A stretch of DNA of 64,000 nt from Nitrospirota bacterium (lineage in GTDB: Bacteria; Nitrospirota; Leptospirillia; Leptospirillales; Leptospirillaceae). Position numbers and translations under genes: made by a program. Positions 10,049 through 20,216 of this stretch are shown here, in pieces (positions within the stretch are counted from its first letter, which is position 1; every line of letters starts with the position of its first letter). The notes beneath the pieces were generated by a model. That model did not search any database. It was not told the origin of the DNA and saw nothing but the letters and a program-made list of their open reading frames with translations. The DNA is taken from positions 248,001 through 312,000 of the forward strand of contig JAJYGC010000009.1 of the NCBI GenBank assembly GCA_021785195.1, in the 5' to 3' direction.

Positions 10049-10654
10049 TTAGAAAAATCCCGGCATCATGCCTGGATACATCATTCCCGGATACATCATG
10101 CCCGGGTCCATCATCCCGGGATCCATCATGTCCATCGGCATGGGGGGTGGCGGAGGGGCCGACGCATGGACATGCCTTCCCCGAATGACCGGAACAATGA
10201 TGGAATGTCCTCCGGCGGTATTGAGCAGGGCCGGCCGGATGACTGTTCCGATCACTTCCACCTTACGTCCGGGAGTGTATCGATCCTTGGGAAGGAATTC
10301 GTCTGTCACGATCTCAAAGAGTCCAAGAGAAGGACTGGAGGTATCCGGATGAAGTTCCTTTCCGAGGGGAAACTCCTTGACGATGATCGTACTGATCAAT
10401 CCCTTCCGGGTAATGTTCAGGATGCGGCCACCCAGGATGACATGCTGGCCTTCAAGCGACTTGGGGTGATGGACAATTTCCCGAAACAAAATGGCCCGGT
10501 CTGCCCAGTGGACTTCCTGCTTGGAGAATGGTGGGGAGTCGAAAAGGCCACATCCACCGAGCAAGAAAAGGGCCCACGCCCAGACCACTCCTTTCCCCAG
10601 TTTTGGGAAGAAGTCATGCTTTTCACGAGCCAACTGCCTGATCTTTCCAGTCAT
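10049..10654 (-). CDS. slp: Slp-family outer-membrane lipoprotein with C-terminal Met/Pro/Gly-rich repeat tail
   Basis: Lipobox LLGGCGLF; VHWADRAILFREIVHHPKSLEGQHVILGGRILNITRKG typical of Slp; tail MDMMDPGMMDPGMMYPGMMYPGMMPGFF; RBS AAGGAGGT. Confidence 0.75.
   Translation of the reverse strand: MTGKIRQLAREKHDFFPKLGKGVVWAWALFLLGGCGLFDSPPFSKQEVHWADRAILFREIVHHPKSLEGQHVILGGRILNITRKGLISTIIVKEFPLGKELHPDTSSPSLGLFEIVTDEFLPKDRYTPGRKVEVIGTVIRPALLNTAGGHSIIVPVIRGRHVHASAPPPPPMPMDMMDPGMMDPGMMYPGMMYPGMMPGFF
10064..10123. repeat. Four tandem 15-bp units (CATCATnCCnGGnTn) encoding the M-D/Y-P-G-M pentapeptide repeat
   Basis: Units at 10064-10078, 10079-10093, 10094-10108, 10109-10123 read directly. Confidence 0.9.
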
Positions 10655-11122
10655 GGGACCTCCTTGGAAAACGAAAAACGGGAAACAGTGGCCAAAAATA
10701 GAAGAACCACGGAAGTGAATGATTCACAAGAAATCATGGGGGCACGGGTGGAGCCAAAAGACCCGGGAGACTGATCGCAATTGTCGATCATTTCCCCCAT
10801 TGATATCGGGAAAGGATCCGGGAACATTCCCCCCTTTCGGAACCATCATACCGGATCCATGAACGGATTGGACAGTTGGGTAGGGCGGTTCCTGTTGGGA
10901 TTGGCCTTTCAGCCCAGGAAAAGAATCATTTTCCTGTCCACCGGAATCAATCGTTCCTGATGGACAGGGCCCAAAATTGGGATCGGGTTTTTTTCCTGGT
11001 GCAAGATTGGGGCATTGTGGTCGCAAGTAAGGTCACCGTCATCTATAGTGGGAGAGAGGACGTTCCCCGTTCGGGTCATGTCCTGGAACCTGGTTTTGGC
11101 AATGAAAAAATACGGAGGGGTC

Positions 11123-12046
11123 ATGGTGAACAAGGCTCGGATCGGCATGGTGGGGGTGGGTCGGATGGGGTCGAATATGGCTCTCCGGCTCCACGATGTC
11201 GGTTATCCGATCGTCTGTGTGTTTGATGTTCGCCAGGAAGCGAGTTCGTGTGTCGCCAGCCTGGTGAATGCTGAAGTGGCACAAACGCCTTCTCAGGTCA
11301 GTCAAATGGCGGAGGTGATCGTGACTGTTGTCGGGAATGACCAGGATATGGACCTCCTGTTTTCCGAGACGGGAGATTCCCTGCTCTCAAAAGCGGAAGG
11401 CCGGGTTTTTATCAATTGTGCGACCGTCTCTCCCGATATCCATCGCGAAGTGGCAAGACGTGTCCAATTGCATGGAGGAGCCAGTCTGGAAGCCTCGATG
11501 GCGAGCTCGATCACCCAGGCCCGGGAGGGAACGCTTTACCTCATGATCGGAGGAGAATCGGACACGGTGGAGCGGGTTCGCCCTGTCCTTGAAGCGATGG
11601 GTTCCTCCCTCAGGATTGTCGGGCCCTCCGGTGAAGCGGCCAAGCTCAAGGCTCTCGTCAACATGGTCATGAATGTCAATACTGCAGGTCTGGCGGAGGG
11701 CTTGGGGCTGGCTGAAGCCCTTGGACTGGACCTCTCGATGGTCCGGGAGGTCTTTGCCCAGACCGGAGCGGCTTCCCGGGTGTTGGAGACCGATGGGGCG
11801 GATATGCAGAATCGGGATCATGAGGTTTATTTCTCGGCAGCCCATGCGGCCAAGGATTCCCATATCGCCACAGCCCTTGCAGCCAATCTTGGCCTCAATC
11901 TTCCATTGGCCGAAGCGGCCGCTGGCCAATATGACCGGATGGTTTCGATGGGTTTGGGGGAACTCGACAAGTCAGGCATCTCTGAACTGACTTTTCTCTC
12001 CCGTCGGGCCCAAGATTCCCTTCCGGAGAAAGGGGCCCATTCATGA
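11123..12046 (+). CDS. NAD(P)-dependent oxidoreductase, 3-hydroxyisobutyrate dehydrogenase family
   Basis: RIGMVGVGRMGSNMALRLHDVGYPI Rossmann motif, GGASLEASMASSITQAREGTLYLMIGG, LKALVNMVMNVNTAGLAEGLGLAEALGLD. Confidence 0.88.
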   Translation: MVNKARIGMVGVGRMGSNMALRLHDVGYPIVCVFDVRQEASSCVASLVNAEVAQTPSQVSQMAEVIVTVVGNDQDMDLLFSETGDSLLSKAEGRVFINCATVSPDIHREVARRVQLHGGASLEASMASSITQAREGTLYLMIGGESDTVERVRPVLEAMGSSLRIVGPSGEAAKLKALVNMVMNVNTAGLAEGLGLAEALGLDLSMVREVFAQTGAASRVLETDGADMQNRDHEVYFSAAHAAKDSHIATALAANLGLNLPLAEAAAGQYDRMVSMGLGELDKSGISELTFLSRRAQDSLPEKGAHS

Positions 12047-12074
12047 ATCCCCGTGATCCCGGAAGTCTTCCGTC

Positions 12075-12878
12075 ATGAGAGGGATTGAGGTTCCTTTCTT
12101 GATGGATGATGGTCTCCTCAACACCCTTGAATGTTGGGGAGACCGTGGTCCAGTCGTTTTGTGTGTCCACGGCATCACAAGCTCCCGTCGTTCCTGGGAG
12201 CGGTTCGCCGGTCAGTTTTCTTCAACGCATCGGGTGTATGCCTTTGACCAGCGGGGACATGGAGATCTTGCCGCCGTTGAAGGGCCGATGGCCCTTGAAC
12301 AGTCATGCGCCGACCTCGCGGCAGCCGCTCACGTGATTGGTGCGCCCGTCGATCTTCTTCTGGGCCATTCGTGGGGAGGGGCCGTCGTGCTGCTCGGTGC
12401 CAGCCGGATTTCCGCACGATCCGTCGTTGCTCTGGATCCGGTCATCCGGGTCCGTCCCGGAACCTTTTCTGAGGACTACGTCGAAGATCTTCGGGAATTG
12501 TTGTCGCTTCAGGGGAAAGAGCGGATTGCCGGGATTCGTGCAATGTATGCCCAGGCTGATCCGGTGGATCAAAATGCCAAGGTTCACGCCATGGAGGCCA
12601 TGTCCATCCAGGCCATTGAAAGGATCGGCTCGGAAAACGGTGCGGACGTTGGAGGTTGGGATTTGCGGGAGACCCTTGGGGGGTTCCGGGTTCCCTTATT
12701 GCTCATTGAAGCCGGGCACGACTCGGTCATCAAGCCGGGGGATCTTGTGAAATCGAGACTGCCGGGGTCCAAGGTCACCATCCGGTCCATCCGGGACGCC
12801 GGGCACAACATCCACCGTTCCCATCTGGGCGAGGTTGTATCGATGATCCGCGAATTCGAGCAAGGTCTTTCCCCCTGA
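12075..12878 (+). CDS. Alpha/beta hydrolase
   Basis: VLCVHGITSSRRSWERFA, YAFDQRGHGD, LLGHSWGGAVVLLGA nucleophile elbow, late DAGHNIHR His. Confidence 0.9.
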   Translation: MRGIEVPFLMDDGLLNTLECWGDRGPVVLCVHGITSSRRSWERFAGQFSSTHRVYAFDQRGHGDLAAVEGPMALEQSCADLAAAAHVIGAPVDLLLGHSWGGAVVLLGASRISARSVVALDPVIRVRPGTFSEDYVEDLRELLSLQGKERIAGIRAMYAQADPVDQNAKVHAMEAMSIQAIERIGSENGADVGGWDLRETLGGFRVPLLLIEAGHDSVIKPGDLVKSRLPGSKVTIRSIRDAGHNIHRSHLGEVVSMIREFEQGLSP

Positions 12879-12971
12879 TTTCGGAAGAGGGGAGACAAGC
12901 CGAGCCCAGACCCTTTGGCCAAAGTGGTCAGCCCTCCCCGTTCCTCGTATCAATCCGGAGGTTCTCTCGGG

Positions 12972-13166
12972 TCATTCAGACTGAAAATGGATCCTTTCAT
13001 GGGTCCCGTCGCACATGGGTTTTGCTTTGGAGCCACCGCACCGGCAAAGGTAGTAGGTTCTGTTTTCCATCGAACTGACCGTATTCCCATTGGCATCCAC
13101 AATGGTCAGTGTCCCCTGAACTTCGTATGGGCCATTCTTGATGCACTTGACCTGAACTTTTTCCAT
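12972..13166 (-). CDS. CDGSH-type iron-sulfur domain protein
   Basis: 64 aa with YYLCRCGGSKAKPMCDGTHERIHF (CxC...CDGxH). Confidence 0.88.
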   Translation of the reverse strand: MEKVQVKCIKNGPYEVQGTLTIVDANGNTVSSMENRTYYLCRCGGSKAKPMCDGTHERIHFQSE

Positions 13167-13426
13167 GGTCTCTCCCTCTCCTCGGACAGAAACACCCCTT
13201 TGGCCGATTCTCTCCCGAAACCCCTGAGATGCGGTGGTTCAAACGGCGACTGCAACACCTGACGACTACACTATACCATCGGCTGATCAGTGTTTCGACG
13301 ATGGGGCCGGGCGGGAAGCAGAGGCTTGTTGGAGGGAAGGTTATCCAGCGGGGAGTGGGACGATGAGCTTGCCGGAATCAGGGATAATCCTTTGGACCAT
13401 CCCTGATCGACCAGAAGCGAATCAGA

Positions 13427-14059
13427 CTAATCTTGCGGGATGGCCGGTTTCGAGGAAAGGGCCAGAGAGCCCCGGATGCTCCAGGTTTCGGGATTCACGC
13501 CGGATTTCGGGAATCCAAGGCACCCGTAGGATTGGAACATGTGGCTATATTCCGCAATGAACCTTGCCTCCGTAATTTGATAAATCGGTCGATTCATTTC
13601 AATCATGTCCCCGGATTGGTCGACTGAGTCCTGTTGGGACAGTGTTTCGACCGCTCGGACCAGAAGGATGTTTCGCCGCAGTTCTTCCAGAGACCGTTCC
13701 GCCGAAATCCGGGCGCAGGAGGAAGAAATGCCTGGAAGGTAAATTTTCTTGGCCTGAGCCCAAAGACTTGCCAATTTTTCCGATTCATCCATTGTTTTGG
13801 GTGAACCCAGTGCGCTCACCAAACGAACCAGTTTTCCGTTCACGCTTTGAAGCTTCTGGAAGAAAGCGGAGAGGGTCACGAGGTCTTTTTTTGTTTTCGG
13901 AAAGGTCTTGGCCTGGGCGCTTCTGCTCTGGATGTCGTTGTTTCCGGACTGGAATGCCCATGCGGTCGGGATTGGAGATTCCTGCGCAAAGGTTGAAAGG
14001 GAGATCGTCATGATAAAAACGCTGATCAGTGTTCGTATGGGATTCCGTTGATCGAACAT
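13427..14059 (-). CDS. Hypothetical secreted protein
   Basis: ATG at 14059 behind GAGGAGG; signal peptide IRTLISVFIMTISLSTFAQ; no family recognised. Confidence 0.6.
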   Translation of the reverse strand: MFDQRNPIRTLISVFIMTISLSTFAQESPIPTAWAFQSGNNDIQSRSAQAKTFPKTKKDLVTLSAFFQKLQSVNGKLVRLVSALGSPKTMDESEKLASLWAQAKKIYLPGISSSCARISAERSLEELRRNILLVRAVETLSQQDSVDQSGDMIEMNRPIYQITEARFIAEYSHMFQSYGCLGFPKSGVNPETWSIRGSLALSSKPAIPQD

Positions 14060-14222
14060 CGGAGCCTCCTCGACGTTTAGCCTATGAAATGGGAACCTGT
14101 TGGCGGTGAACGGACCTCGGGTCTCGATAAAGCAAATTATATGCCTGTCGCAGAAACAAATGATTGCCTGAAGAATGGGTTCCAGAGAGGGTTGCAAAAA
14201 GTTGATCGTGTTCCTTTAAATA

Positions 14223-14260
14223 ATAGACATAAATGTAATAAATATTTCTTTTATGTCTAT
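14223..14260. repeat. AT-rich inverted repeat, 11-bp arms and 16-nt loop
   Basis: ATAGACATAAA (14223-14233) / TTTATGTCTAT (14250-14260). Confidence 0.85.
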
Positions 14261-14392
14261 ATTGTTTGATTATATTTTTTGATTGAACTGTGAGGGTTCT
14301 TTGTTTGCCGGGCTCGTGGAAGTCCTGATTTTTGAAGCAGAGTGCTTGTGGTTCAGGATCAGGTATGACCTGTCCCGATGAATGCTTGCCTG

Positions 14393-15703
14393 CTAGAAAC
14401 CCAAAAATCTCAGCCAGGCCGCCAGCCCCACCAGCGTGGCCAGGAGGACCGGTGGCGTGATCAAAATTCCCACCCTCATATAAAGACCCCAGCCGATCTT
14501 CTCGCCTTTCCGTTCCAGGACGTGGAGCCAGAGAAGGGTTGCGAGACTCCCGATCGGGGTAAACTTCGGCCCCAGGTCACATCCGATGACATTGGCATAG
14601 ATCATTGCCTGTCTGACCGGGTCCGGCATGTTTCCTGCCCCCTGGATGGACAGTGCCCCGATCAGAACGGTTGGGAGGTTATTCATGATGGAGGATAGGG
14701 CTGCCGAAAGAAAGCCTGTTCCGATGCTGGCGACCCAGATCCCATGGGTGGAAAGTTTCTGCAGGAGGCTGGAAATCATGTCCGTGAGACTGGCATTTTT
14801 CAATCCATAGACCACAAGGTACATGCCGAGACTGAACACGACGACCTGCCAGGGAGCCTCTTTCAGGACAGTCATTACCGGAATGATGTGGCCTTTTCCG
14901 TTTTTCCAGAATCTTCCGGCCACGAACAGAAAGAGAGTTGCGGCTGTCGCGGTAATGATCGAAACGGGGATGCCGAATGGTGCGCTTACAAAATAGGCCG
15001 CCAGAAGGATTCCAAGGATTGGAAAGCTGAGCCTGAAGATCAGCGGGTCCCGGATCGCTTCCCGGGGGGGCATGAGTCGACCGATTTCGTAACGGGCTGG
15101 AAGGTGTTTTCTGTAATAGAGCCACAAAACGAGAAGGGTCGCCACGGCTGCGATGATGTCCACCGGAACCATGATTTCTGCGTATTGGGTGAAGGGAATC
15201 CTGAAGAAGTCTGCCGACACGATGTTGACCAGGTTCGAAATGACAAATGGGAGAGAGGTCGTATCCGCCACGAATCCGGTGGCGATGACAAATGCCATTG
15301 CACCGACCGGGCTCAGACCCAGGGCAAAGAGCATTGCCAGAACGATTGGAGTCAGGATGAGGGCCGTGCCATCATTGGCGAAAAAAGCCGAAACCCCTGT
15401 GCCAAGAAGGATGACAAGGACAAATAGCCGATGTCCGTTCCCGCGTCCCATCCGGGCCATGTGGAGGGCTGCCCAATGAAAAAAACCTGCTTCGTCGAGC
15501 AGGAGTGAGATGATGATCAGGGCGACAAACGTGAAGGTGGCATCCCAGACGATATGCCAGACGACAGGGATGTCTCCCATGTGAACGACCCCAAGGATCA
15601 GGTCTGCTGTTGCCCCGATGAGGGCTCCCCAGCCGATTCCAAGGCCTTTGGGTTGCCAGATGACAAGGAGAAGGGTCAGGATGAAGACAAAAAGGGCGAT
15701 CAC
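14393..15703 (-). CDS. arsB: Arsenite efflux permease ArsB
   Basis: 436 aa ArsB/NhaD-like membrane protein ([43 protein letters not shown]); GTG start overlaps the TGA of arsRC. Confidence 0.9.
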   Translation of the reverse strand: MIALFVFILTLLLVIWQPKGLGIGWGALIGATADLILGVVHMGDIPVVWHIVWDATFTFVALIIISLLLDEAGFFHWAALHMARMGRGNGHRLFVLVILLGTGVSAFFANDGTALILTPIVLAMLFALGLSPVGAMAFVIATGFVADTTSLPFVISNLVNIVSADFFRIPFTQYAEIMVPVDIIAAVATLLVLWLYYRKHLPARYEIGRLMPPREAIRDPLIFRLSFPILGILLAAYFVSAPFGIPVSIITATAATLFLFVAGRFWKNGKGHIIPVMTVLKEAPWQVVVFSLGMYLVVYGLKNASLTDMISSLLQKLSTHGIWVASIGTGFLSAALSSIMNNLPTVLIGALSIQGAGNMPDPVRQAMIYANVIGCDLGPKFTPIGSLATLLWLHVLERKGEKIGWGLYMRVGILITPPVLLATLVGLAAWLRFLGF

Positions 15704-16572
15704 GAATGCGGGGCCTTTCGGGGGGAAGTGGGTTGGGGTGTGGATGGTAAGTGACCGGACTGTTTTTTTGAGTGGATGTCCGACTGGATCCGGAAAAGAA
15801 GATCTCTCACCCGCTCTTCAATCGCATCCCTGCTTTGGCAAAACACGCGGAAGATTTCACGGGAAGAGCCCCTGACCTGATCCGGATCCGGAAGTGGCCA
15901 ATGTTCTTTCCTGGTTCCGGGCGGAAGGACTGGACAGGTTTCGTCGGCTTCGCCACAGACCGTCACGACCAGATCCGCCCATGAAAGAAGATCTGGATCC
16001 AAAAGGGTTGACGGTTGTCGGGAAATATCGATTTTGGCCCGGCTCATGGCGGCGACGGCCAGCGGATTGACGCCGTCCGGGTGGGGATGTGTTCCGGCGG
16101 ACCGGATGGCGAGTCCCTCAAAAGCAAGTGCCCTGGCCCAGCCTTCCGCCATCTGCGACCGGCAGGAGTTTCCTGTGCACAAAAAAAGGAGATGGAATGG
16201 GGTGGGAGCCATTGCGGGAAGGATGTTGCAGGGGGAGAAAGGTTTATCGGCTCTGCTTGAGAACCGTTGACTGTCTCCGGAAAAAGGGGGTTGCTGTCGA
16301 AGGACTTTTCCTGCGCTCCGGAGGACCTCCCGACACCAGTCGGGGAGGTTGGGATGAATCTGATAGAAAATCCAGACACCCTGCCTTTTGTCCGTGACAA
16401 TCCCATGGCCCTTCAATCCGGCCATTTGTCGGGAGATGGCCGGTTGTGGAAGGCCAAGGGCGTGGGAAAGCTCGCAGACGCACACCTCCTTTTTCTGGGC
16501 GATCAGCATGAGACATCTCAAGCGCACAGGGTGTCCCAATGCCAGAAACCAATGTTCGGGAAGAATATCCAT
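15700..16572 (-). CDS. arsRC: ArsR-ArsC fusion: N-terminal ArsR repressor, C-terminal low-molecular-weight-phosphatase-type arsenate reductase
   Basis: [40 protein letters not shown] (ArsR with CVC metal site) continuous with [20 protein letters not shown] (ArsC P-loop) in one ORF. Confidence 0.92.
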   Translation of the reverse strand: MDILPEHWFLALGHPVRLRCLMLIAQKKEVCVCELSHALGLPQPAISRQMAGLKGHGIVTDKRQGVWIFYQIHPNLPDWCREVLRSAGKVLRQQPPFSGDSQRFSSRADKPFSPCNILPAMAPTPFHLLFLCTGNSCRSQMAEGWARALAFEGLAIRSAGTHPHPDGVNPLAVAAMSRAKIDISRQPSTLLDPDLLSWADLVVTVCGEADETCPVLPPGTRKEHWPLPDPDQVRGSSREIFRVFCQSRDAIEERVRDLLFRIQSDIHSKKQSGHLPSTPQPTSPRKAPHS

Positions 16573-16594
16573 ATTTCTATATATATGGAAATAT
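16571..16594. promoter_or_regulatory. Putative ArsR operator palindrome overlapping the arsRC start codon
   Basis: ATATTTC-(10)-GAAATAT inverted repeat at 16571-16577/16588-16594; arsRC ATG is 16572-16570. Confidence 0.55.
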
Positions 16595-16734
16595 TAAATT
16601 CCTGTCAACCGACCGCACCATGCAATCGGTTGACAATGGGGTCTTCCTCAGACCCGCGAGGCAAAGGGTCCCCCGGGATCAAGGCGTGTCCCGAAAGGGT
16701 TTCCCAGAGAGCGGTCCACTTCAAGTGAAGGCCT

Positions 16735-17235
16735 CTACATGCGGTGATGGGCCTCCATCATGCCGTGGTGCATCATCATCATTTCTCTCCATAATTTCTT
16801 GACTTTTTCGAACTGTTCCGGGGTCAGGATCATATGGGCCCTTGACACCATGTCGAGATAACTGTCCATGATCTTTTTCTTGTGAGCCAGAATCTTGTTC
16901 ATGTCTTTGCGCACTTCGGACGTGTCGATTTTGCGGTGCATCATATCCCGCATGACATCAAGATGCAGAACCTTGATGTGGGCTTTTTCCATAATGGCCG
17001 TTTCCTGGAAGGTTGCCTTCAGATCCGAGAGCTTCCTGACCTGATCCCTGGTCAGCCCAAGGTGATCCTGATTCATGAGGTAAAAGGCGACGGGTCCTCC
17101 CTCCATCATCATCCGCTTCATCATTCCGTGATGCCCCATATTCGCTCCGGCTTCAGGAATCCCCGTCAGTCCGGAAAGAATGATCGTTGCCGACAAGAGC
17201 AAAATTAGGACTGTTTTCCTGTAAATCATCTCCAA
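16735..17235 (-). CDS. Spy/CpxP-like (LTxxQ) periplasmic Met/His-rich protein
   Basis: Signal peptide, LGLTRDQVRKLSDLKATF and LTPEQFEKVKKLW helices; MGHHGMMKRMMMEGG and MMMMHHGMMEAHHRM ends. Confidence 0.75.
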   Translation of the reverse strand: MEMIYRKTVLILLLSATIILSGLTGIPEAGANMGHHGMMKRMMMEGGPVAFYLMNQDHLGLTRDQVRKLSDLKATFQETAIMEKAHIKVLHLDVMRDMMHRKIDTSEVRKDMNKILAHKKKIMDSYLDMVSRAHMILTPEQFEKVKKLWREMMMMHHGMMEAHHRM

Positions 17236-17462
17236 CCCCCTTCAGAGAATGTCATTGCATGTGATGATTTGAATCCATCTTTGACAGTATACTCCCCTCT
17301 GGGAGGAATGGACTGACCACTCTTTCCGGGGAACTCCAAGCGTTCCTGAGGAGCAATCCAAGGTTCTGCGCCACAAGCCCTTGGTCCTCAATGTCCTGAC
17401 CCTGAAGTCCGGTTCCGGGGGACTTGTGTATTTCTTTCTCTCGTCTTTCACTAGGAGTCTAG

Positions 17463-18131
17463 ATGGTGATCCGGTTTTTCGGGGTTTTCCCCCTCGTGTT
17501 TCTCCTCATCCTTCAATCAGCCTGTGCCACATCTCCCTCTCTTCCCGTCGGAAACAACCATGTGTTGCTGGATGACAAGTCGACACGGTTTTACATTCGG
17601 ACGTTCCCGATTCCCTCAGACCCATCCGCCGTAAAGGTCGTTCGCAGGGTTGAGATGAATTCTTCCCGTCTCATCAGCTTTCCGGAGTATCTCCGACAGA
17701 TTGAACCCCACCATCTTCATGGACACTTTTATCTGATGGATTATTCCCGTTCGATCGAAAAGGCCCCGGATTCTTCCGTAAAGGGTGACTGGGTCCGTCC
17801 CATGTTTGGCAAACCCTATCGGTACCATTACAAGGGAACAGTGATTGTTCTTCGGGACGAATGGGAAAAAATGAAGGCGGACGAACAGAAGAAAATCGAA
17901 AAGGAAACACGGAAAGCCGCACGGGAAAGTCATGTTGAGAAACAACTGCTGGGGAATGGAAAAGGAAGGGGACCAGACGGAGGCCTAATTCTGCAGGAAG
18001 ACTCTCATGCGTTGACAGAGGTTCTTCCCTCCGGGGCCTACATCGTTCACCCGGCATCAGAGCTTGAGCATCGTGGTTTCCAGTTTGTGTCCGGCCATTG
18101 GGTCCAGATTCACCCTGCAACCAATCAATGA
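17463..18131 (+). CDS. Hypothetical lipoprotein
   Basis: Lipobox LILQSAC; 222 aa, no family recognised. Confidence 0.65.
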   Translation: MVIRFFGVFPLVFLLILQSACATSPSLPVGNNHVLLDDKSTRFYIRTFPIPSDPSAVKVVRRVEMNSSRLISFPEYLRQIEPHHLHGHFYLMDYSRSIEKAPDSSVKGDWVRPMFGKPYRYHYKGTVIVLRDEWEKMKADEQKKIEKETRKAARESHVEKQLLGNGKGRGPDGGLILQEDSHALTEVLPSGAYIVHPASELEHRGFQFVSGHWVQIHPATNQ

Positions 18132-19864
18132 AACCGTGTGGCTGTCCCCACTGATGTTCCTGACGGATCTTCTCCGCCCACCACAAAAAGGGAGCCGTCA
18201 TCCAGCACGGTTGCACCCGTCTCCTTCCGTCGGACGAGGTCAGGGGGGTGGCCGGTTGTCCAGTGGTTGAGTCGAGGGTTGTATGAATCCACGCTTTGAA
18301 GCACTCCGGTCCGGTTAAATCCATCAAGCACAAAAAGGGTGCCGTCCGGCATCACGGCGGCTGTTCCATAAAGACGTGGGGTTGGTTCGGGAGGACTTTT
18401 TTCTTCCCATTCATGGGTATCGGCGTTGTAATAGCGGCCCTCTCCCGTGATCCCTCCGGTTTTGAGGAGTCCTCCCAGAACAAGGATCCTTCCGTCCGGC
18501 ATCAGGGCGGAAATCCCTCCCAGACGTCCTTCAGGTGCATCAGGGTCCTTGACCCACCTGTTTTGTTTGACAATGAACCGTTCCGTTGCTTGAGTGATGC
18601 CGCCCGCCGTCTCCCCACCGGTGACGAGGACCGACCCGTCCGGCAACAGGACGGAAGAAGCGCCTGCGCGTGGGACCGGATCGGTTGACACCCCGATCCA
18701 CCGGTGGCTTTCGGGAAGATACAGGTAAGACGATCCGGTAAAGCCGTCACTATTGAATCCCCCGGTTACAAAGATTCTTCCGTCGGGGAGCGTTGTTCCC
18801 GCCGCGTAAGAGACATTCAATGGATAGGATGGGAGCTTGACCCATCGATGGGTGTCTGGATTCCAGGACTCCACCGCATTGGAAACCCCCTGAAGGGCCT
18901 CTCCCCCAACGACGACAGGATGATTGTGGATTCCGCCCACTACCAGAACGGAATCCCGTGGAGTGGGCATCTCGGGGAGGGTGACCCATTTTTCGGCCGG
19001 AGGAGGGGCCAGAAGTCCGACCATGAGGGAGGAGTGTTCGACCCGGGTGGCGCCCATCCTTGAAAGGATCCGGGGTTTTTCCGCCATCGCCACTCGTACC
19101 GCTGACCTCCACAGAACTGTCCCGCTGATGGCCGGGATGGGCCGTTTGCATAGGGCAATTGTGCTTTGGCCCATTTTACCATCCATTTTGAAGTCTGAGA
19201 GATCCTCCGCAAGGGCAGCTCCCCACTCCCAGGGATTACCGCCTCTCCATCCTGCCAGAATAGTCAGGACCGCTTGCTCTGCTCGCCCTGTTCCGTGCTG
19301 CTTCCGAGTGGGCATTCCAACTGGGCCGAAAATATGGTCCATTTCCCAATTGGCTTTTTTCAGGGCTTGATGCCAGCTTCCTTTTTGTTCGGGAGATCGG
19401 GAATGGATGAACACGGTCATCCGGTCCCGGGCGGTCGATTGGAAGCTGAGGGAGACGCGATTCCTATTTTTCTTCAGTGTCCACGGGAGAACGAGTGCAG
19501 AGTAGGAAGGCCTGGACCTTTTCACTTTTTTGCAGGAAGAAGGGAAAGTCGTGATCAGTCGGAGCGGAATCCCTTCAGGAATCCGAAGATGAAATGAACC
19601 TGATCCTCCGGGAGAAGTTTCTTCCAAAAGTTTCTCATTTTCGCCAGTGAGGTTGTTGATGCGGAAGAGCTGGACGGTTCCGGACCCTTCGGGAACCCAC
19701 CCATGAATCGGAAGGGTTGCTGCATTGGCAGATGCAAGTCCGGTACAAAGTCCCGCCACGATGAAAAGGAAGGCCTTAAACAACAGGATTTTGCTGTTGG
19801 TCTGGATCAGATTTTTTGTGGCAGGAGTGCCTCCGTGTGGCCTCAATGTCATTTCAGGGGGCAA
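18125..19864 (-). CDS. Secreted kelch-repeat beta-propeller protein
   Basis: Tandem kelch blades (LPDGRIFVTGGFNSDG; LPDGSVLVTGGETAGG; MPDGRILVLGGLLKTGG; MPDGTLFVLDGFNRTG; LDDGSLFVVGGEDPSG). Confidence 0.85.
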   Translation of the reverse strand: MPPEMTLRPHGGTPATKNLIQTNSKILLFKAFLFIVAGLCTGLASANAATLPIHGWVPEGSGTVQLFRINNLTGENEKLLEETSPGGSGSFHLRIPEGIPLRLITTFPSSCKKVKRSRPSYSALVLPWTLKKNRNRVSLSFQSTARDRMTVFIHSRSPEQKGSWHQALKKANWEMDHIFGPVGMPTRKQHGTGRAEQAVLTILAGWRGGNPWEWGAALAEDLSDFKMDGKMGQSTIALCKRPIPAISGTVLWRSAVRVAMAEKPRILSRMGATRVEHSSLMVGLLAPPPAEKWVTLPEMPTPRDSVLVVGGIHNHPVVVGGEALQGVSNAVESWNPDTHRWVKLPSYPLNVSYAAGTTLPDGRIFVTGGFNSDGFTGSSYLYLPESHRWIGVSTDPVPRAGASSVLLPDGSVLVTGGETAGGITQATERFIVKQNRWVKDPDAPEGRLGGISALMPDGRILVLGGLLKTGGITGEGRYYNADTHEWEEKSPPEPTPRLYGTAAVMPDGTLFVLDGFNRTGVLQSVDSYNPRLNHWTTGHPPDLVRRKETGATVLDDGSLFVVGGEDPSGTSVGTATRFH

Positions 19865-20216
19865 TCTTGATCAATCCCTTGGCTGTCCTGGGATGGAAAT
19901 CCCCGAAAAACTCATAGGATCCCGAAGGGAGAGGGCGGATGGGAACATCGATGGACCGGTGTGGAAGAATGATGATTTCAAACTCCAGGTCATAGCTTTC
20001 AAATTCTTCCGGATGGTCGTCGTTGTTTGTGACGTGGATGGTAAACGGCTGGTTCTTTTGGGCATTGATCAGGTCGGGATGGAATCGGTGATCCTTGATG
20101 GAAAGGGAAAAGATTTTCGGCGTCGAAGCCTCGGAGAGGGGGGGAAGGGTGAACAGGAGAAAGAAAAGAACCGGGAAAATCCGGAAAGAAATCCATCGCA
20201 TTCCCGTAAGGATCAT
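19854..20216 (-). CDS. Cupredoxin-like (EfeO-cupredoxin type) secreted protein
   Basis: Signal peptide then FSLSIKDHRFHPDLINAQKNQPFTIHVTNNDDHPEEFESYDLEFEIIILPHRSIDVPIRPLPSGSYEFFGDFH; ATG overlaps the FTR1 stop (ATGA). Confidence 0.75.
   Translation of the reverse strand: MILTGMRWISFRIFPVLFFLLFTLPPLSEASTPKIFSLSIKDHRFHPDLINAQKNQPFTIHVTNNDDHPEEFESYDLEFEIIILPHRSIDVPIRPLPSGSYEFFGDFHPRTAKGLIKIAP

Noticed and set aside
9940-10188. 82-aa plus-strand ORF
   Set aside because: Runs antisense into the Slp repeat tail; no domain and no supporting context.
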